From: JANQTF01 sp036835375
GTDB taxonomy: Bacteria > Bacteroidota > Bacteroidia > J057
Assembly (NCBI GenBank): GCA_036835375.1
Contig: DAITMB010000049.1
Location: forward strand, 1-34,344
Length of the DNA stretch: 34,344 bases
Reading direction: 5' to 3'
Under the pieces are notes generated by a model, which did no database searches, was not told the origin of the DNA, and saw nothing but the letters and a program-made list of their open reading frames with translations. Position 1 is the stretch's first letter, and every line of letters begins with the position of its first letter. Below, piece after piece: positions 15,577 through 28,256 of this stretch. Made by a program: the position numbers and the translations under genes.

Positions 15577-16590
15577 ATGTCAGCAGCAAAATTGGAGTAC
15601 ATCTGGCTTGATGGCTCATTTCCGACCCAAGGCTTGCGCAGTAAGACCAAGATTGTCCACAAATTTGGCGGTACGCTTGCCGATTGTCCCAACTGGTCTT
15701 TCGATGGTAGCTCTACCCAGCAGGCTCCCGGAGGGTCTTCTGACTGTGTGTTGAAACCAGCAGCAATTTTTACTGATCCAGATCGGAAAAATGGCTTTTT
15801 GGTGATGTGCGAAGTCCTCAGCGCTGACGGAACTCCTCACCCAACCAACGGAAGGGCGATGATCGACGACGCAGACAGCGATTTCTGGTTTGGATTTGAG
15901 CAGGAATACTTTCTCTGGGATCCTGAAACGGCTAAGCCACTTGGTTTCCCCGAAAATGGCTATCCTGCTCCTCAAGGTCCCTACTATTGCTCTGTAGGCG
16001 CTTATAATTCTTTCGGTCGTGAAATCGTCGAAGAGCACCTCGACCTCTGCCTAGAAGCTGGGTTGAACGTGGAAGGGATCAACGCAGAAGTAGCAGCCGG
16101 TCAGTGGGAATTCCAGATTTTTGCAAAAGGAGCGCACGAGGCTGGAGACCAAATCTGGGTCGCTCGCTACCTCCTCGAAAGAACTGCTGAAAAGTATGGT
16201 GTAGCAGTCAATTGGCACTGCAAGCCAGTCAAGGGCGACTGGAATGGCTCTGGTATGCATGCCAACTTCTCCAATAGCCTCTTACGCGAGTCTGGTAAAA
16301 AAGAAGACTATGACCGCGTGTGTGGCGCCTTCGGTACCGAATCAGCGATCAAGGCCCACATCGCAGTATATGGCGCTGACAATCACCTCCGCCTCACAGG
16401 ACTTCATGAGACGCAGTCGATCGATAAGTTTAGCTACGGCGTATCCGACCGTGGAGCTTCTATCCGCATCCCGCTCGTGACAGTGGAAAAAGGATGGAAA
16501 GGCTACCTCGAAGACCGTCGCCCAAACTCTGCCGCAGACCCTTACAAGGTAGCAGCTGTCATCATCAAGACCGTGAAGTCGGTATCTTAG
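15577..16590 (+). CDS. glnII: Glutamine synthetase, GSII (eukaryotic-like) type
   Basis: A 337-residue enzyme that joins ammonium to glutamate using ATP. The short length and the sequence order (KLEYIWLDG, LRSKTKIV, WSFDGSSTQQAPGGSSD, FEQEYFLWDP, INAEVAAGQWEFQI, NWHCKPVKGDWNGSGMHANFSN, a C-terminal RRPNSAADPY) belong to GSII, not to the 470-residue GSI or the 700-residue GSIII. Metal- and substrate-binding glutamates are in place. GSI is regulated by adenylylation at a C-terminal tyrosine; GSII lacks that site, so control is more likely transcriptional. The start is the ATG at 15577, 28 bases after the -7 box. A hairpin terminator follows directly, so the gene is probably transcribed alone. 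It sits between amt and gltBD. Confidence 0.95.
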   Translation: MSAAKLEYIWLDGSFPTQGLRSKTKIVHKFGGTLADCPNWSFDGSSTQQAPGGSSDCVLKPAAIFTDPDRKNGFLVMCEVLSADGTPHPTNGRAMIDDADSDFWFGFEQEYFLWDPETAKPLGFPENGYPAPQGPYYCSVGAYNSFGREIVEEHLDLCLEAGLNVEGINAEVAAGQWEFQIFAKGAHEAGDQIWVARYLLERTAEKYGVAVNWHCKPVKGDWNGSGMHANFSNSLLRESGKKEDYDRVCGAFGTESAIKAHIAVYGADNHLRLTGLHETQSIDKFSYGVSDRGASIRIPLVTVEKGWKGYLEDRRPNSAADPYKVAAVIIKTVKSVS

Positions 16591-16603
16591 TCCGAATACA
16601 ATG

Positions 16604-16647
16604 AGGCCATGAAGCAGGTTGTGATTCCTGGCTTCATGGCCTGTTTT
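16604..16647 (+). terminator. Terminator of the glutamine synthetase gene
   Basis: Arms AGGCCATGAAGC (16604-16615) and GCTTCATGGCCT (16631-16642) pair perfectly over 12 bases, with an inner CAGG/CCTG extension, and are followed by GTTTT. It starts 14 bases after the stop codon. Confidence 0.85.
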
Positions 16648-16751
16648 GGGAGATTCGCAATTTCTGATAGTATGGTGATCTGAGTGGAGGAAATCCAAGA
16701 GCTTATTTCTCGCGACGGTGAGTAAAGCATTTTCCCCTCCATGAATTCAGA

Positions 16752-17672
16752 TTACATTGCTACCGCAAAGGGTCGGTCAGTCTGAAGTACCAGCTCCACG
16801 ATAGCAGAAGGACGCTCCCACACAAGCATATGTCCCGCGCCGTCTCGAATCCACTGAAGAAAGGAATGGGGTAGAAGTTTGTGAATACGCTGAGAATGAA
16901 TGGCACTGACCATCTCATCACTGGGGCTTGCCACGATCGAAATAGGCAAGGAAAGCTGGGTCAGGCGTGCGACATCTTCGATTTGAGGCCAAGTTTGATC
17001 TAAATAACTCCCCAAGCGACCCCGCTCAAGTTTTCGTAGAGCTGCCACGCTTCGCTCCGAAGCGCCATCTCCAAATGCAGATAGATGCCGCAGATAGCTG
17101 GCACGCTGTTGGAATAAATGAATAAACTCTGGAAGAGGAACTTCTCGCTTGCCTCCGGCAAATCCAGCCACAGAGACCAGCGCCCTGGCCTTTGTCCACC
17201 CTTGCTTCAGGGCTTTGGCTTGGTGAAGAAAGCAGAGGTAAGCGCCAAATCCATGACCAACCAAGAGTGGCTGCTTCACATGAAGTGTCGTGAGCACTTG
17301 TTCAAGGTCGCTCAATAACAATTCGCTGTCGATCGACCCATTTGAAATGCTGCGACCCTCGTAGGAAATTACTCGGAATCCGTAGCCGCAAAGCAGTCGC
17401 CAAAGTGGTGTGTAAGCACTTCCAGATAAGCCCGGGTCTGCGACGATAACAACGGCAGGTCCGGAGCCTCGATGCCAAGCCTTGATTTCGCGACCATCAG
17501 TAGTCGGAATCGATAGTTCTACACCTTCCAGGCTTTCACTGAGCATGCTCATCCCGGGCGGTTCAGGTTGTTGGCGGATCATGTAGCGGCTCGCTTTGGT
17601 TGCGATTTGCCACATAAATAGCATTGTTCCTGCTGCGCAGGTTACTCCTAAAATCAACTGTACGATGCTCAT
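16752..17672 (-). CDS. Membrane-anchored alpha/beta-hydrolase-fold protein lacking the serine nucleophile
   Basis: A 306-residue protein with an N-terminal hydrophobic anchor (residues 4-22) and an alpha/beta-hydrolase fold. The nucleophile elbow reads LLVGHGFGAY (136-145), so glycine 141 stands where serine is expected; the codon is GGA. The other triad candidates are present: aspartate in SPSDEMV (252) and histidine in GAGHMLVWERP (281). The protein is therefore probably not a normal serine hydrolase; it may be a binding or structural homologue. Length and fold order are otherwise regular, with no frameshift, so it looks maintained. It stands alone on the minus strand between the glutamine synthetase terminator and gltB, and no functional link to nitrogen metabolism can be shown. 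A sequencing error at the elbow cannot be excluded. Confidence 0.8.
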   Translation of the reverse strand: MSIVQLILGVTCAAGTMLFMWQIATKASRYMIRQQPEPPGMSMLSESLEGVELSIPTTDGREIKAWHRGSGPAVVIVADPGLSGSAYTPLWRLLCGYGFRVISYEGRSISNGSIDSELLLSDLEQVLTTLHVKQPLLVGHGFGAYLCFLHQAKALKQGWTKARALVSVAGFAGGKREVPLPEFIHLFQQRASYLRHLSAFGDGASERSVAALRKLERGRLGSYLDQTWPQIEDVARLTQLSLPISIVASPSDEMVSAIHSQRIHKLLPHSFLQWIRDGAGHMLVWERPSAIVELVLQTDRPFAVAM

Positions 17673-18277
17673 ATCTCGGGCGGGGTTAGAGCAGTAATAG
17701 ATAAATGATGAAGCTGGAAAAAGTGAGTTAGGGGAACAAATCGAGTTAAAATGAACAATAAGCTAGTAAGAAGCGGAATCAAAAACTAGATAAAAATCAT
17801 CTGTTCGCAACGCATCTTCTTCCTATTTTCTTTCTCCAAACACGAATATAAAGACGCGTGACAGGAGATAAAGATTCGACCATCGCAGGAAATGCGCAAA
17901 TGTTGCCAAGAGGATTCGGGGCCATCAAAGCTATCTTTTTACCAAGGGAAGGGCGGAATTTATTGAAATCTAGCAATGAACCTTACGTTCAGATAACATT
18001 TCAGCATGGTTCGAGTCTTTTATATTTTGTATTTTGATGAATCTTTTTAAAGCTACAGAAACCTCTAGGAAAGCTGCTAGTCACTTTTCAAGACGTAAAC
18101 ACCGCCCTACAAGGCCGTTTTTTCACCCGCTTTGCGACCCCGATTGCTACTCCTTGATCCTTCATTCTGGCAGGATATTCAAGCAAAATACCGGGCCAAA
18201 TGGGTGATTCAACGCTACATTGGGCAACAGATTTGTGGATCATGAACAACCCCCGACTTGCATCAACGGAGAATCCG
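17673..18277. other. 605-base non-coding gap upstream of gltB
   Basis: The region separates the divergent hydrolase-fold gene and gltB. I see no gene or RNA. It holds an isolated minus-strand TAGCTTTG (17933-17926) without a partner box, and a possible gltB promoter at 17999-18029. If that promoter is used the gltB leader is about 240 bases long, enough for post-transcriptional control, but I recognise no riboswitch. Confidence 0.5.
17999..18029 (+). promoter_or_regulatory. Possible promoter of gltBD
   Basis: TTTC (17999-18002), 18 bases, TATATTTTG (18021-18029; one base longer than TAnnTTTG). The layout TTTC plus 18 bases is the same as at the glutamine synthetase promoter. Confidence 0.35.
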
Positions 18278-22804
<4,527 letters not shown>

Positions 22805-22908
22805 GAGGCCATAGACCTCGCGCTGCAAAAAGGAAAAGCTGCAACAGAAAAAGATGTACCATTTCGCTGTTTCAAAGTAAATGTTAAGACACTAGGACAG
22901 ACTACCTC

Positions 22909-24321
22909 ATGGCAAACCCAACTGGCTTTTTAGAATTCGAACGTGAATTGCCCACCTATCGGACGAGAGAAGAGCGCGTCGCAGACTTTAAAGAATTTGT
23001 ACTTCCTTTTCCCAAGGAGAAAACGAGCATTCAAGCCGCCCGCTGTATGGATTGCGGGGTTCCCTTTTGTCAGAATGGGTGTCCTCTGGGAAATCTCATT
23101 CCAGAGTTCAACGACGCTGTGTATCAAGGTGAATGGCTGAGGGCCTACAAGTTGCTCTCCCGCACCAATCCCTTTCCAGAGTTCACAGGCAGGATTTGTC
23201 CGGCGCCCTGCGAAAAAAGCTGTGTATTGGGACTGAATCAACTTCCCGTTACCATTGAGCACATAGAAAAAACCATCGTCGAGGAAGCCTTTGACCAAGG
23301 CTGGATTCAGCCGCAGCCACCTCAGATTCGAACGGGCAAAAGAGTGGCGGTGATCGGGTCGGGTCCGGCAGGAATGGCTGCTGCCCATTATCTCAATCAA
23401 ATGGGGCACCTGGTCACGGTGTTGGAGCGCGATGAAGCGCCCGGAGGATTGCTTCGCTATGGCGTGCCAGACTTTAAGCTCGAAAAGTGGGTGATTGACC
23501 GTCGGCTCAACATCATGATCTCCGAAGGGGTGAAATTTCTCTGCAATGTCGAGGTAGGAAAAGATGTATCTGGCGCAGAATTGAAAGCCGAGTATGATGC
23601 TGTGATTGTGTGCGCAGGTGCGGCACGCCCCCGCGACATGAACATGGAAGGGCGAGAACTTACCGGAATCCATTTTGCGATGGAGTATCTCACGCAGCAA
23701 AACCGGATGCTGGCCGGGACTTGGGACCGAGACCTTCAGCCCATTTTGGCAAAAGATAAACACGTGATTGTGATCGGCGGTGGCGACACGGGGTCAGACT
23801 GTATCGGGACAGCTAACCGTCAAGGGGCCAAGAGTGTGACCCAAATCACTTGGGGACCAGAACCCTCTGCCGAGCGAAGCGAAGACAACCCCTGGCCGGA
23901 GTGGCCCATGACGTTGCAAACGTCATCTTCTCATGAGGAGGGATGCGAACGCGATTGGTCGGTCCTCACACAAGCATTTATCGGAGATGAGCAGGGAGCC
24001 ATTCGTGCCATACGCGTCATTGACATTCAGTGGACGCCGGACCGAAGTAGCTATCAGGAATTGCCACACACGCTGCGCGAATTGCCCTGCGACCTGGCTC
24101 TGATCGCCGTGGGATTTCAAGGGGCAGATACAGGGGGCCTTTGGGACCAGCTTGGGGTGACGTTGGACAAAAAAGGACGCCTAAACGGAAGAAGATTTCA
24201 CACAGATCAACCTGGGATTTTCACAGCGGGGGACGTGCATCGAGGTCAGTCGCTCGTGGTGTGGGCGCAGGCAGAGGGCCGGGATGCTGCCCGGGCTTGT
24301 GATGAGTGGATGAAGCAATAG
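22909..24321 (+). CDS. gltD: Glutamate synthase small subunit
   Basis: A 470-residue flavoprotein that carries electrons from NADPH to GltB. Two 4Fe-4S cysteine sets are visible: Cys46, 49, 54, 58 (CMDCGVPFCQNGC) and Cys97, 101, 105 (CPAPCEKSC). The FAD-binding GSGPAG is at 150-155, and the NADPH-binding GGGDTG at 290-295. The length is normal. It follows gltB by 104 bases on the same strand; no terminator lies between them, so they are an operon, as the function requires. The C-terminal PGIFTAGDVHRGQSLVVWA segment is the second FAD contact. The downstream gene converges after 54 bases with no obvious hairpin between. Confidence 0.97.
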   Translation: MANPTGFLEFERELPTYRTREERVADFKEFVLPFPKEKTSIQAARCMDCGVPFCQNGCPLGNLIPEFNDAVYQGEWLRAYKLLSRTNPFPEFTGRICPAPCEKSCVLGLNQLPVTIEHIEKTIVEEAFDQGWIQPQPPQIRTGKRVAVIGSGPAGMAAAHYLNQMGHLVTVLERDEAPGGLLRYGVPDFKLEKWVIDRRLNIMISEGVKFLCNVEVGKDVSGAELKAEYDAVIVCAGAARPRDMNMEGRELTGIHFAMEYLTQQNRMLAGTWDRDLQPILAKDKHVIVIGGGDTGSDCIGTANRQGAKSVTQITWGPEPSAERSEDNPWPEWPMTLQTSSSHEEGCERDWSVLTQAFIGDEQGAIRAIRVIDIQWTPDRSSYQELPHTLRELPCDLALIAVGFQGADTGGLWDQLGVTLDKKGRLNGRRFHTDQPGIFTAGDVHRGQSLVVWAQAEGRDAARACDEWMKQ

Positions 24322-24375
24322 CATTTTTATGTTTGTGACCGGCTTGAGGCAATGGCGATGCTCCAATGGTCCACA

Positions 24376-25026
24376 TCATTCCATCCGCAGGGAATTGGGT
24401 AGCTCATTGGTATCGTCAGGCCGAATATCGACCCCTTTTTCAACCAAGATCTTGGCGCAACTCGTGATGGCTTCCACAAAGCCAATGGCGGGTTCGTGGG
24501 CTTTGATAGACGCGACAAGGTCATTTACGATGTGCTGCCAAGCGTCGTGATCGACCAGTTTGGCGATTCCCTTGTCTGCCTTGATGATCACTTGATGCTC
24601 GAACTTGGCCACGAAAATCATGATCCCTGTCCGATCTCGTGTGTTGAAGACTTCTTCATTCAAAAACCACTGGTCAGAGCGGGCAAATGCTTGCCTCATT
24701 AACGCATTTCGGCCAATGATCCAGCGCCTCCAAGGCGCGACAAACTGGCCCAGAAGCCAAAAAGATATCGCGCCTGCGACCAAGAGCGCCGCAATCCAAA
24801 TGGGATCATACAGGCCCCAACCCGGTACTGTCAAGTCCCAGATAAGAAAGCCGACCAGGGTGAGCATCATGCCCATCCAAGCACTTTTGGGGGCAGCTTC
24901 CGGGTATTCTCCCGCCTGTTCTACAAACACCGGGACGATTTCTCCTGAGGTGTCTTGCTCGGCGCGCTGAACGGCAGCCTCGATTTGCTGGAGATCCGTC
25001 GCACTAAACCATTTGGAATCAGTCAT
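24376..25026 (-). CDS. TPM-domain membrane protein
   Basis: A 216-residue protein that resembles the TPM domain family (SGEIVPVFVEQ at 27-37; the later TGIMIFVAKFEHQVIIKADKGI and the C-terminal helices). Two hydrophobic segments (about 49-66 and 76-98) lie inside the domain, between its first strand and the rest, unlike the common architecture where a membrane helix follows the TPM domain. The role of such proteins is unclear; TPM proteins have been linked to membrane and photosystem quality control in other organisms. The ATG at 25026 (MTDSKWF) is chosen; the longer frame from 25113 runs through the terminator hairpin at 25066-25099. It is convergent with gltD. Confidence 0.75.
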   Translation of the reverse strand: MTDSKWFSATDLQQIEAAVQRAEQDTSGEIVPVFVEQAGEYPEAAPKSAWMGMMLTLVGFLIWDLTVPGWGLYDPIWIAALLVAGAISFWLLGQFVAPWRRWIIGRNALMRQAFARSDQWFLNEEVFNTRDRTGIMIFVAKFEHQVIIKADKGIAKLVDHDAWQHIVNDLVASIKAHEPAIGFVEAITSCAKILVEKGVDIRPDDTNELPNSLRME

Positions 25027-25065
25027 GGTGTGATCATTTGTTCCCGAAACTAGTGATTCTCCATG

Positions 25066-25099
25066 AAAAAGCCGACTTCTTGGGGAGAAGTCGGCTTTT
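25066..25099. terminator. Bidirectional terminator
   Basis: A perfect hairpin, AAAAGCCGACTTCT (25067-25080) with AGAAGTCGGCTTTT (25086-25099) around a five-base loop. It ends the gene at 25156-25716 (minus strand) and lies just upstream of the TPM gene, so the two are separate transcripts. It also proves that the TPM frame upstream of 25066 is not coding. Confidence 0.93.
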
Positions 25100-25155
25100 G
25101 TGCAGGGTTGCAACCAAAGATGGGTGACACCTAGGTAGATGATCCAAGGGACCCG

Positions 25156-25716
25156 TTATCGGGGGAGTATTTCGTATTTCTTGAGATAAGTTGTCGTATC
25201 GCCTTCTGGCGAAACAGCGATCAGCTTCATCTCGAAATGCCCAGGCAAAGGGTAGCGATATGAAATGGATTCTTTCATGGAACGAACAACGCCATTGTCG
25301 AAATCGATGGTATAGCGAAATTCATTGTCATAATTCTCGATGGAGAACAACAGGCCTTCTCCTGCTTGGCGCTTCCCAGAAATATCCACAGTAAACCAGC
25401 GTTGCTGCTCCGCCGCTTTGGCAGGTGTCGTGGTGAGAGCCTCTGTGGAAGGAACAGGGGTAGCAAGTTCAAAGTCCCACACAGCATGATTGCTGATTAG
25501 GTCTTGTGCTTTGTCGGGATTGTGAACGGAGACAATCGGGGGTAGGGTAGAGCTGAAGGGAGTATCTGAGTCTGGCCAAAAAAACATCGCAGTGCTCCCT
25601 ACGGCCAATGCAGGAAGAAGCAGGAACAGCCGACGTCGCCTTCTGGCGCGCTCCAACGATTCGATTTTTGCTAAGTACTCGTCGAAGCGAGGATTGATAG
25701 GGGTTTCGCGATCCAT
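25156..25716 (-). CDS. Single-pass membrane protein with a C-terminal PKD-like domain
   Basis: I do not recognise a named family. The 186-residue protein has a short charged N-terminus with an RARRRRR patch (24-29), one hydrophobic segment (30-47), a spacer rich in threonine and proline, and a C-terminal beta domain (about 105-186) whose ending (SYRYPLPGHFEMKLIAVSPEGDTTTY) is like PKD repeats of Bacteroidota cell-surface proteins. The basic patch before the helix predicts N-terminus in the cytoplasm and the PKD-like part in the periplasm. The ATG at 25716 (MDRETP) is preferred to the TTG at 25734. AATATTTG, a possible -7 box, lies 15 bases upstream without a clear partner. A terminator follows the stop. 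Confidence 0.7.
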   Translation of the reverse strand: MDRETPINPRFDEYLAKIESLERARRRRRLFLLLPALAVGSTAMFFWPDSDTPFSSTLPPIVSVHNPDKAQDLISNHAVWDFELATPVPSTEALTTTPAKAAEQQRWFTVDISGKRQAGEGLLFSIENYDNEFRYTIDFDNGVVRSMKESISYRYPLPGHFEMKLIAVSPEGDTTTYLKKYEILPR

Positions 25717-25807
25717 ACCGAGGTTGTATTTCAAATATTAGGGTCCACGAACTTAGGCCGTAGATCATTCATTTTCTTCGATAAAAGTCTGATTGGCTTC
25801 TTTTCTT

Positions 25808-26707
25808 TCATGGACGGTTCTCNNNNNNNNNNNNNNNNNNNNNNNNNNNNNNNNNNNNNNNNNNNNNNNNNNNNNNNNNNNNNNNNNNNNNNNNNNNNNN
25901 NNNNNNNNNNNNNNNNNNNNNNCCGTGTCGCCCTTCCTGATAAATGTGAAGTTCTGCAGGGATCTCCGCCCGGCGCAAGGCGAGGTAATACATGATGGAA
26001 TTTTCTGGAATCACGCTCTGGTCTGCTGTGGTGTGTACCAAAAAGGTGGGAGGCGTGCCGGGTTTCACTTGGTTTTCGTTGGACAGTTCGTACATCAGCT
26101 CAAATGAAGCCTCTTTACCCAGTAGATTATTTCTGCTGCCTTCATGGACCAATGGCTCCAGCATCGAGATGACAGGGTAGCCGAGAATACAGAAATTGGG
26201 CTGGCAGGAATATCGATCCACCGGATCGGAGGCTGTGCTATCCCCCAAGTCGAAGTGGGTTGCTACGGTCGAGGCCAGGTGTCCGCCCGCAGAAAACCCC
26301 ATGATCCCTACTTTTCCCGGATCAATTCCACGCGCTGCCGCGATGCTTCGCACCGTGCGCATGGCGCGCTGACCGTCGAGCATCATGGATGGGTGACGAT
26401 AGCCATATTGGCCGAGCCGATATTTCAACACGAAAGCATGAATACCTCGCGATTGGAACCACCTCGCCACTTGCTCACCTTCATGGTCCATGGCCAACCG
26501 CCAGTATCCACCACCCGGACAAATCACCACTGCCGATCCACTGGGATTTTGAGCCCAGTAGGCTGTGAGCGTGGGCACATCTTCAGCGGAAGTGCCCAAA
26601 GCGCCGGGTGCTCCTCCGGGCCAGAGCGGAGTCGTGATCGTGTCCTGGGACATGAGTAGGAAGGAAAAACAGCAAGTGAGGCAAGTGAGAAGTATCGTTC
26701 GAATCAT
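25808..26707 (-). CDS. Secreted alpha/beta hydrolase (acetylxylan-esterase-like), interrupted by an assembly gap
   Basis: An exported esterase-type enzyme. It has a signal peptide (MIRTILLTCLTCCFSFLLMS, then QDT), the motif PLWPGGAPG near the N-terminus, an oxyanion loop VVICPGGGYWRL, the nucleophile elbow MGFSAGGH, an acidic residue in VHTTADQSV and a catalytic histidine in EGRHG just before the Ns. This pattern matches BD-FAE-like or acetylxylan esterases that remove acyl groups from plant or algal sugars. The last part is lost in 100 Ns, and the frame after the gap (ENRP then stop) is only assumed to be continuous. The ATG at 26707 is chosen since it gives a proper signal peptide; TTTG and ACATTTTG upstream end four bases before it. 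Confidence 0.8.
   Translation of the reverse strand: MIRTILLTCLTCCFSFLLMSQDTITTPLWPGGAPGALGTSAEDVPTLTAYWAQNPSGSAVVICPGGGYWRLAMDHEGEQVARWFQSRGIHAFVLKYRLGQYGYRHPSMMLDGQRAMRTVRSIAAARGIDPGKVGIMGFSAGGHLASTVATHFDLGDSTASDPVDRYSCQPNFCILGYPVISMLEPLVHEGSRNNLLGKEASFELMYELSNENQVKPGTPPTFLVHTTADQSVIPENSIMYYLALRRAEIPAELHIYQEGRHXXXXXXXXXXXXXXXXXXXXXXXXXXXXXXXXXXENRP
25823..25922. other. Assembly gap of exactly 100 Ns
   Basis: A run of 100 unknown bases, the usual scaffold placeholder, inside the 3' end of the esterase gene. The real distance and even the contiguity of the two sides are uncertain. Confidence 0.99.
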
Positions 26708-26907
26708 AGGACAAAATGTCAGCGTGAAAGAGGGTGATAGCAAACGCTCGCGCACGAAGATAGCAGAAAATAACGCCCAATATGGGGCAGCAGACCCTCT
26801 TCCAGCGACTCATGGAGCAAGAAATGCGCGACTTTATCAATTCAAACAAGGGTCTTTATGACATAAATACCAAACTACCCAAAGAAATAGCCATTCATCC
26901 CAGAAGC

Positions 26908-26939
26908 TTTGGGACAGGAACGCGGATGAGGTATTTTTG
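26908..26939 (+). promoter_or_regulatory. Consensus Bacteroidota promoter directly before the DUF3825 gene
   Basis: TTTG (26908-26911), 20 bases, TATTTTTG (26932-26939): both boxes match the consensus exactly. The -7 box ends five bases before the GTG at 26945, so the transcript should start at or within a few bases of the start codon. Confidence 0.75.
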
Positions 26940-26944
26940 ACTTC

Positions 26945-28183
26945 GTGAGCAACCAAGAAGAAATAGGTATTGTATCCTTTTTCCATGTCCGCAGAGGATT
27001 TGGGAGAATTCGCACGGAGCAATATCCGACGGGGGTGTTTGCCCACTTTTCAGAAGTAAAAGATCGAGCTCAGATCTTGATTCCTCACGAGATGGTCCAC
27101 CTCGAAGTCCATCACTCAACCCGTGGCCCCATTGCCAAGCAGATTTCTCGCATCAGCCCGCGGCAGGTAGGCGTTGTACAAAGCGCGTCCCCGGGCGAAG
27201 CAAGGATCCTAGGATCTGATGGCAAGGTGTACCGATTTCGACTCGAAGACCTGCTCGTAGATTCTAATAGACACTCGCGTGTGGCGCGGGGCTGGCAGGT
27301 ACAGTTTAGTCCATTCCACGAAGACACTGGCCTGTGGGCCGTAGAAATCGTGATCTGCGACACGCGCTCTGTGTTGGAGCAAGAAGTGAAACTCGACGCT
27401 TGGGAAGTTCGCCTACAACAGCTCACCCAGCTTGCCCTGCCAGAACCATGGTCGGATCCCAGCACGGAAAGCCGTTTTTCTGTTCTGGAAAATTACCTCT
27501 TCGAATCTTTTCGCTTGCTCCAGCGCGAAAACGCCATCTCCTACTTCCCTGATTCGGAGCATCCTGAAGTAGCACTTTGGAACACAGGCTTGCTTACTTC
27601 GCATGATGAAGACATTTTGGTGAGGATGGAGGCCATGCCACGGACCACAAAATACAAGGGCTATCTGGCACCCGCCAAGTGGCGTTTGAGTGGATTTTTT
27701 CCGCAGAGCGACCGCCGGATTCCTGCCCAAGCCAAGGAATTGCCGTTGGCAACTGATTTCCTTCAAGGGCGACACGCTCTGCCACCCTGTGCCCGGTCTT
27801 GGACGCCTGATCTGGAGCACCTCCTACAACGAGGGGCGAGGTTGCCAGAGGATTTTGTCAAACTCAGTCATAAGGAGCAACTACAGCGATTGCAAGGGGC
27901 TTTGCACCACCTCCAAAAAGCCTTGAGACGAAATCCACGCCTCGCGATTCCGCAGTGGTACGAAGACTCGATTCAGTACCTCTTACCCCTAAGTTTTGAA
28001 GATGGGCGAGGCCCCGTGGCGGCGCTAGTGCTAGAGCCGCAGGAAAATCATTATCGCGTCCAAACCATTCTTCAGCTTTCCTGGGCTTACCAGAATGCGC
28101 GTTTGCTAGGACCGCAGCAAGACCATTGGTTGGCGCGGTGGCGAGAAACTCAACCGGAGCAGTTGGAGCCTGTCACGAGGTAG
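26945..28183 (+). CDS. DUF3825 protein with two N-terminal cold-shock-like domains
   Basis: A 412-residue cytoplasmic protein. Residues 5-70 resemble a cold-shock/OB domain (GIVSFFHVRRGFGRI, an RNP1-like strand, then VFAHFSEV), residues 73-138 a second, more divergent one (GVVQSASPGEARI ... WAVEIVI), and 165-400 match DUF3825 (FSVLENYLFESFRLL, LWNTGLLTSHDEDILV, IPQWYEDSIQYLLPLSF, SWAYQNARLLGPQQDHWLARW). The family function is unknown; the OB domains imply binding of RNA or single-stranded DNA. The GTG at 26945 is the only start that keeps the first OB domain: a stop lies in frame at 26927 and the next ATG is at residue 50. The gene stands alone, with no partner nuclease beside it. Confidence 0.82.
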   Translation: MSNQEEIGIVSFFHVRRGFGRIRTEQYPTGVFAHFSEVKDRAQILIPHEMVHLEVHHSTRGPIAKQISRISPRQVGVVQSASPGEARILGSDGKVYRFRLEDLLVDSNRHSRVARGWQVQFSPFHEDTGLWAVEIVICDTRSVLEQEVKLDAWEVRLQQLTQLALPEPWSDPSTESRFSVLENYLFESFRLLQRENAISYFPDSEHPEVALWNTGLLTSHDEDILVRMEAMPRTTKYKGYLAPAKWRLSGFFPQSDRRIPAQAKELPLATDFLQGRHALPPCARSWTPDLEHLLQRGARLPEDFVKLSHKEQLQRLQGALHHLQKALRRNPRLAIPQWYEDSIQYLLPLSFEDGRGPVAALVLEPQENHYRVQTILQLSWAYQNARLLGPQQDHWLARWRETQPEQLEPVTR

Positions 28184-28256
28184 CCTAAGCCTCTATATTA
28201 CAAGAGACAAATACTCCATTACGCGAGCTTCGTGAAGATCTTGCTATCTTGGCAGG

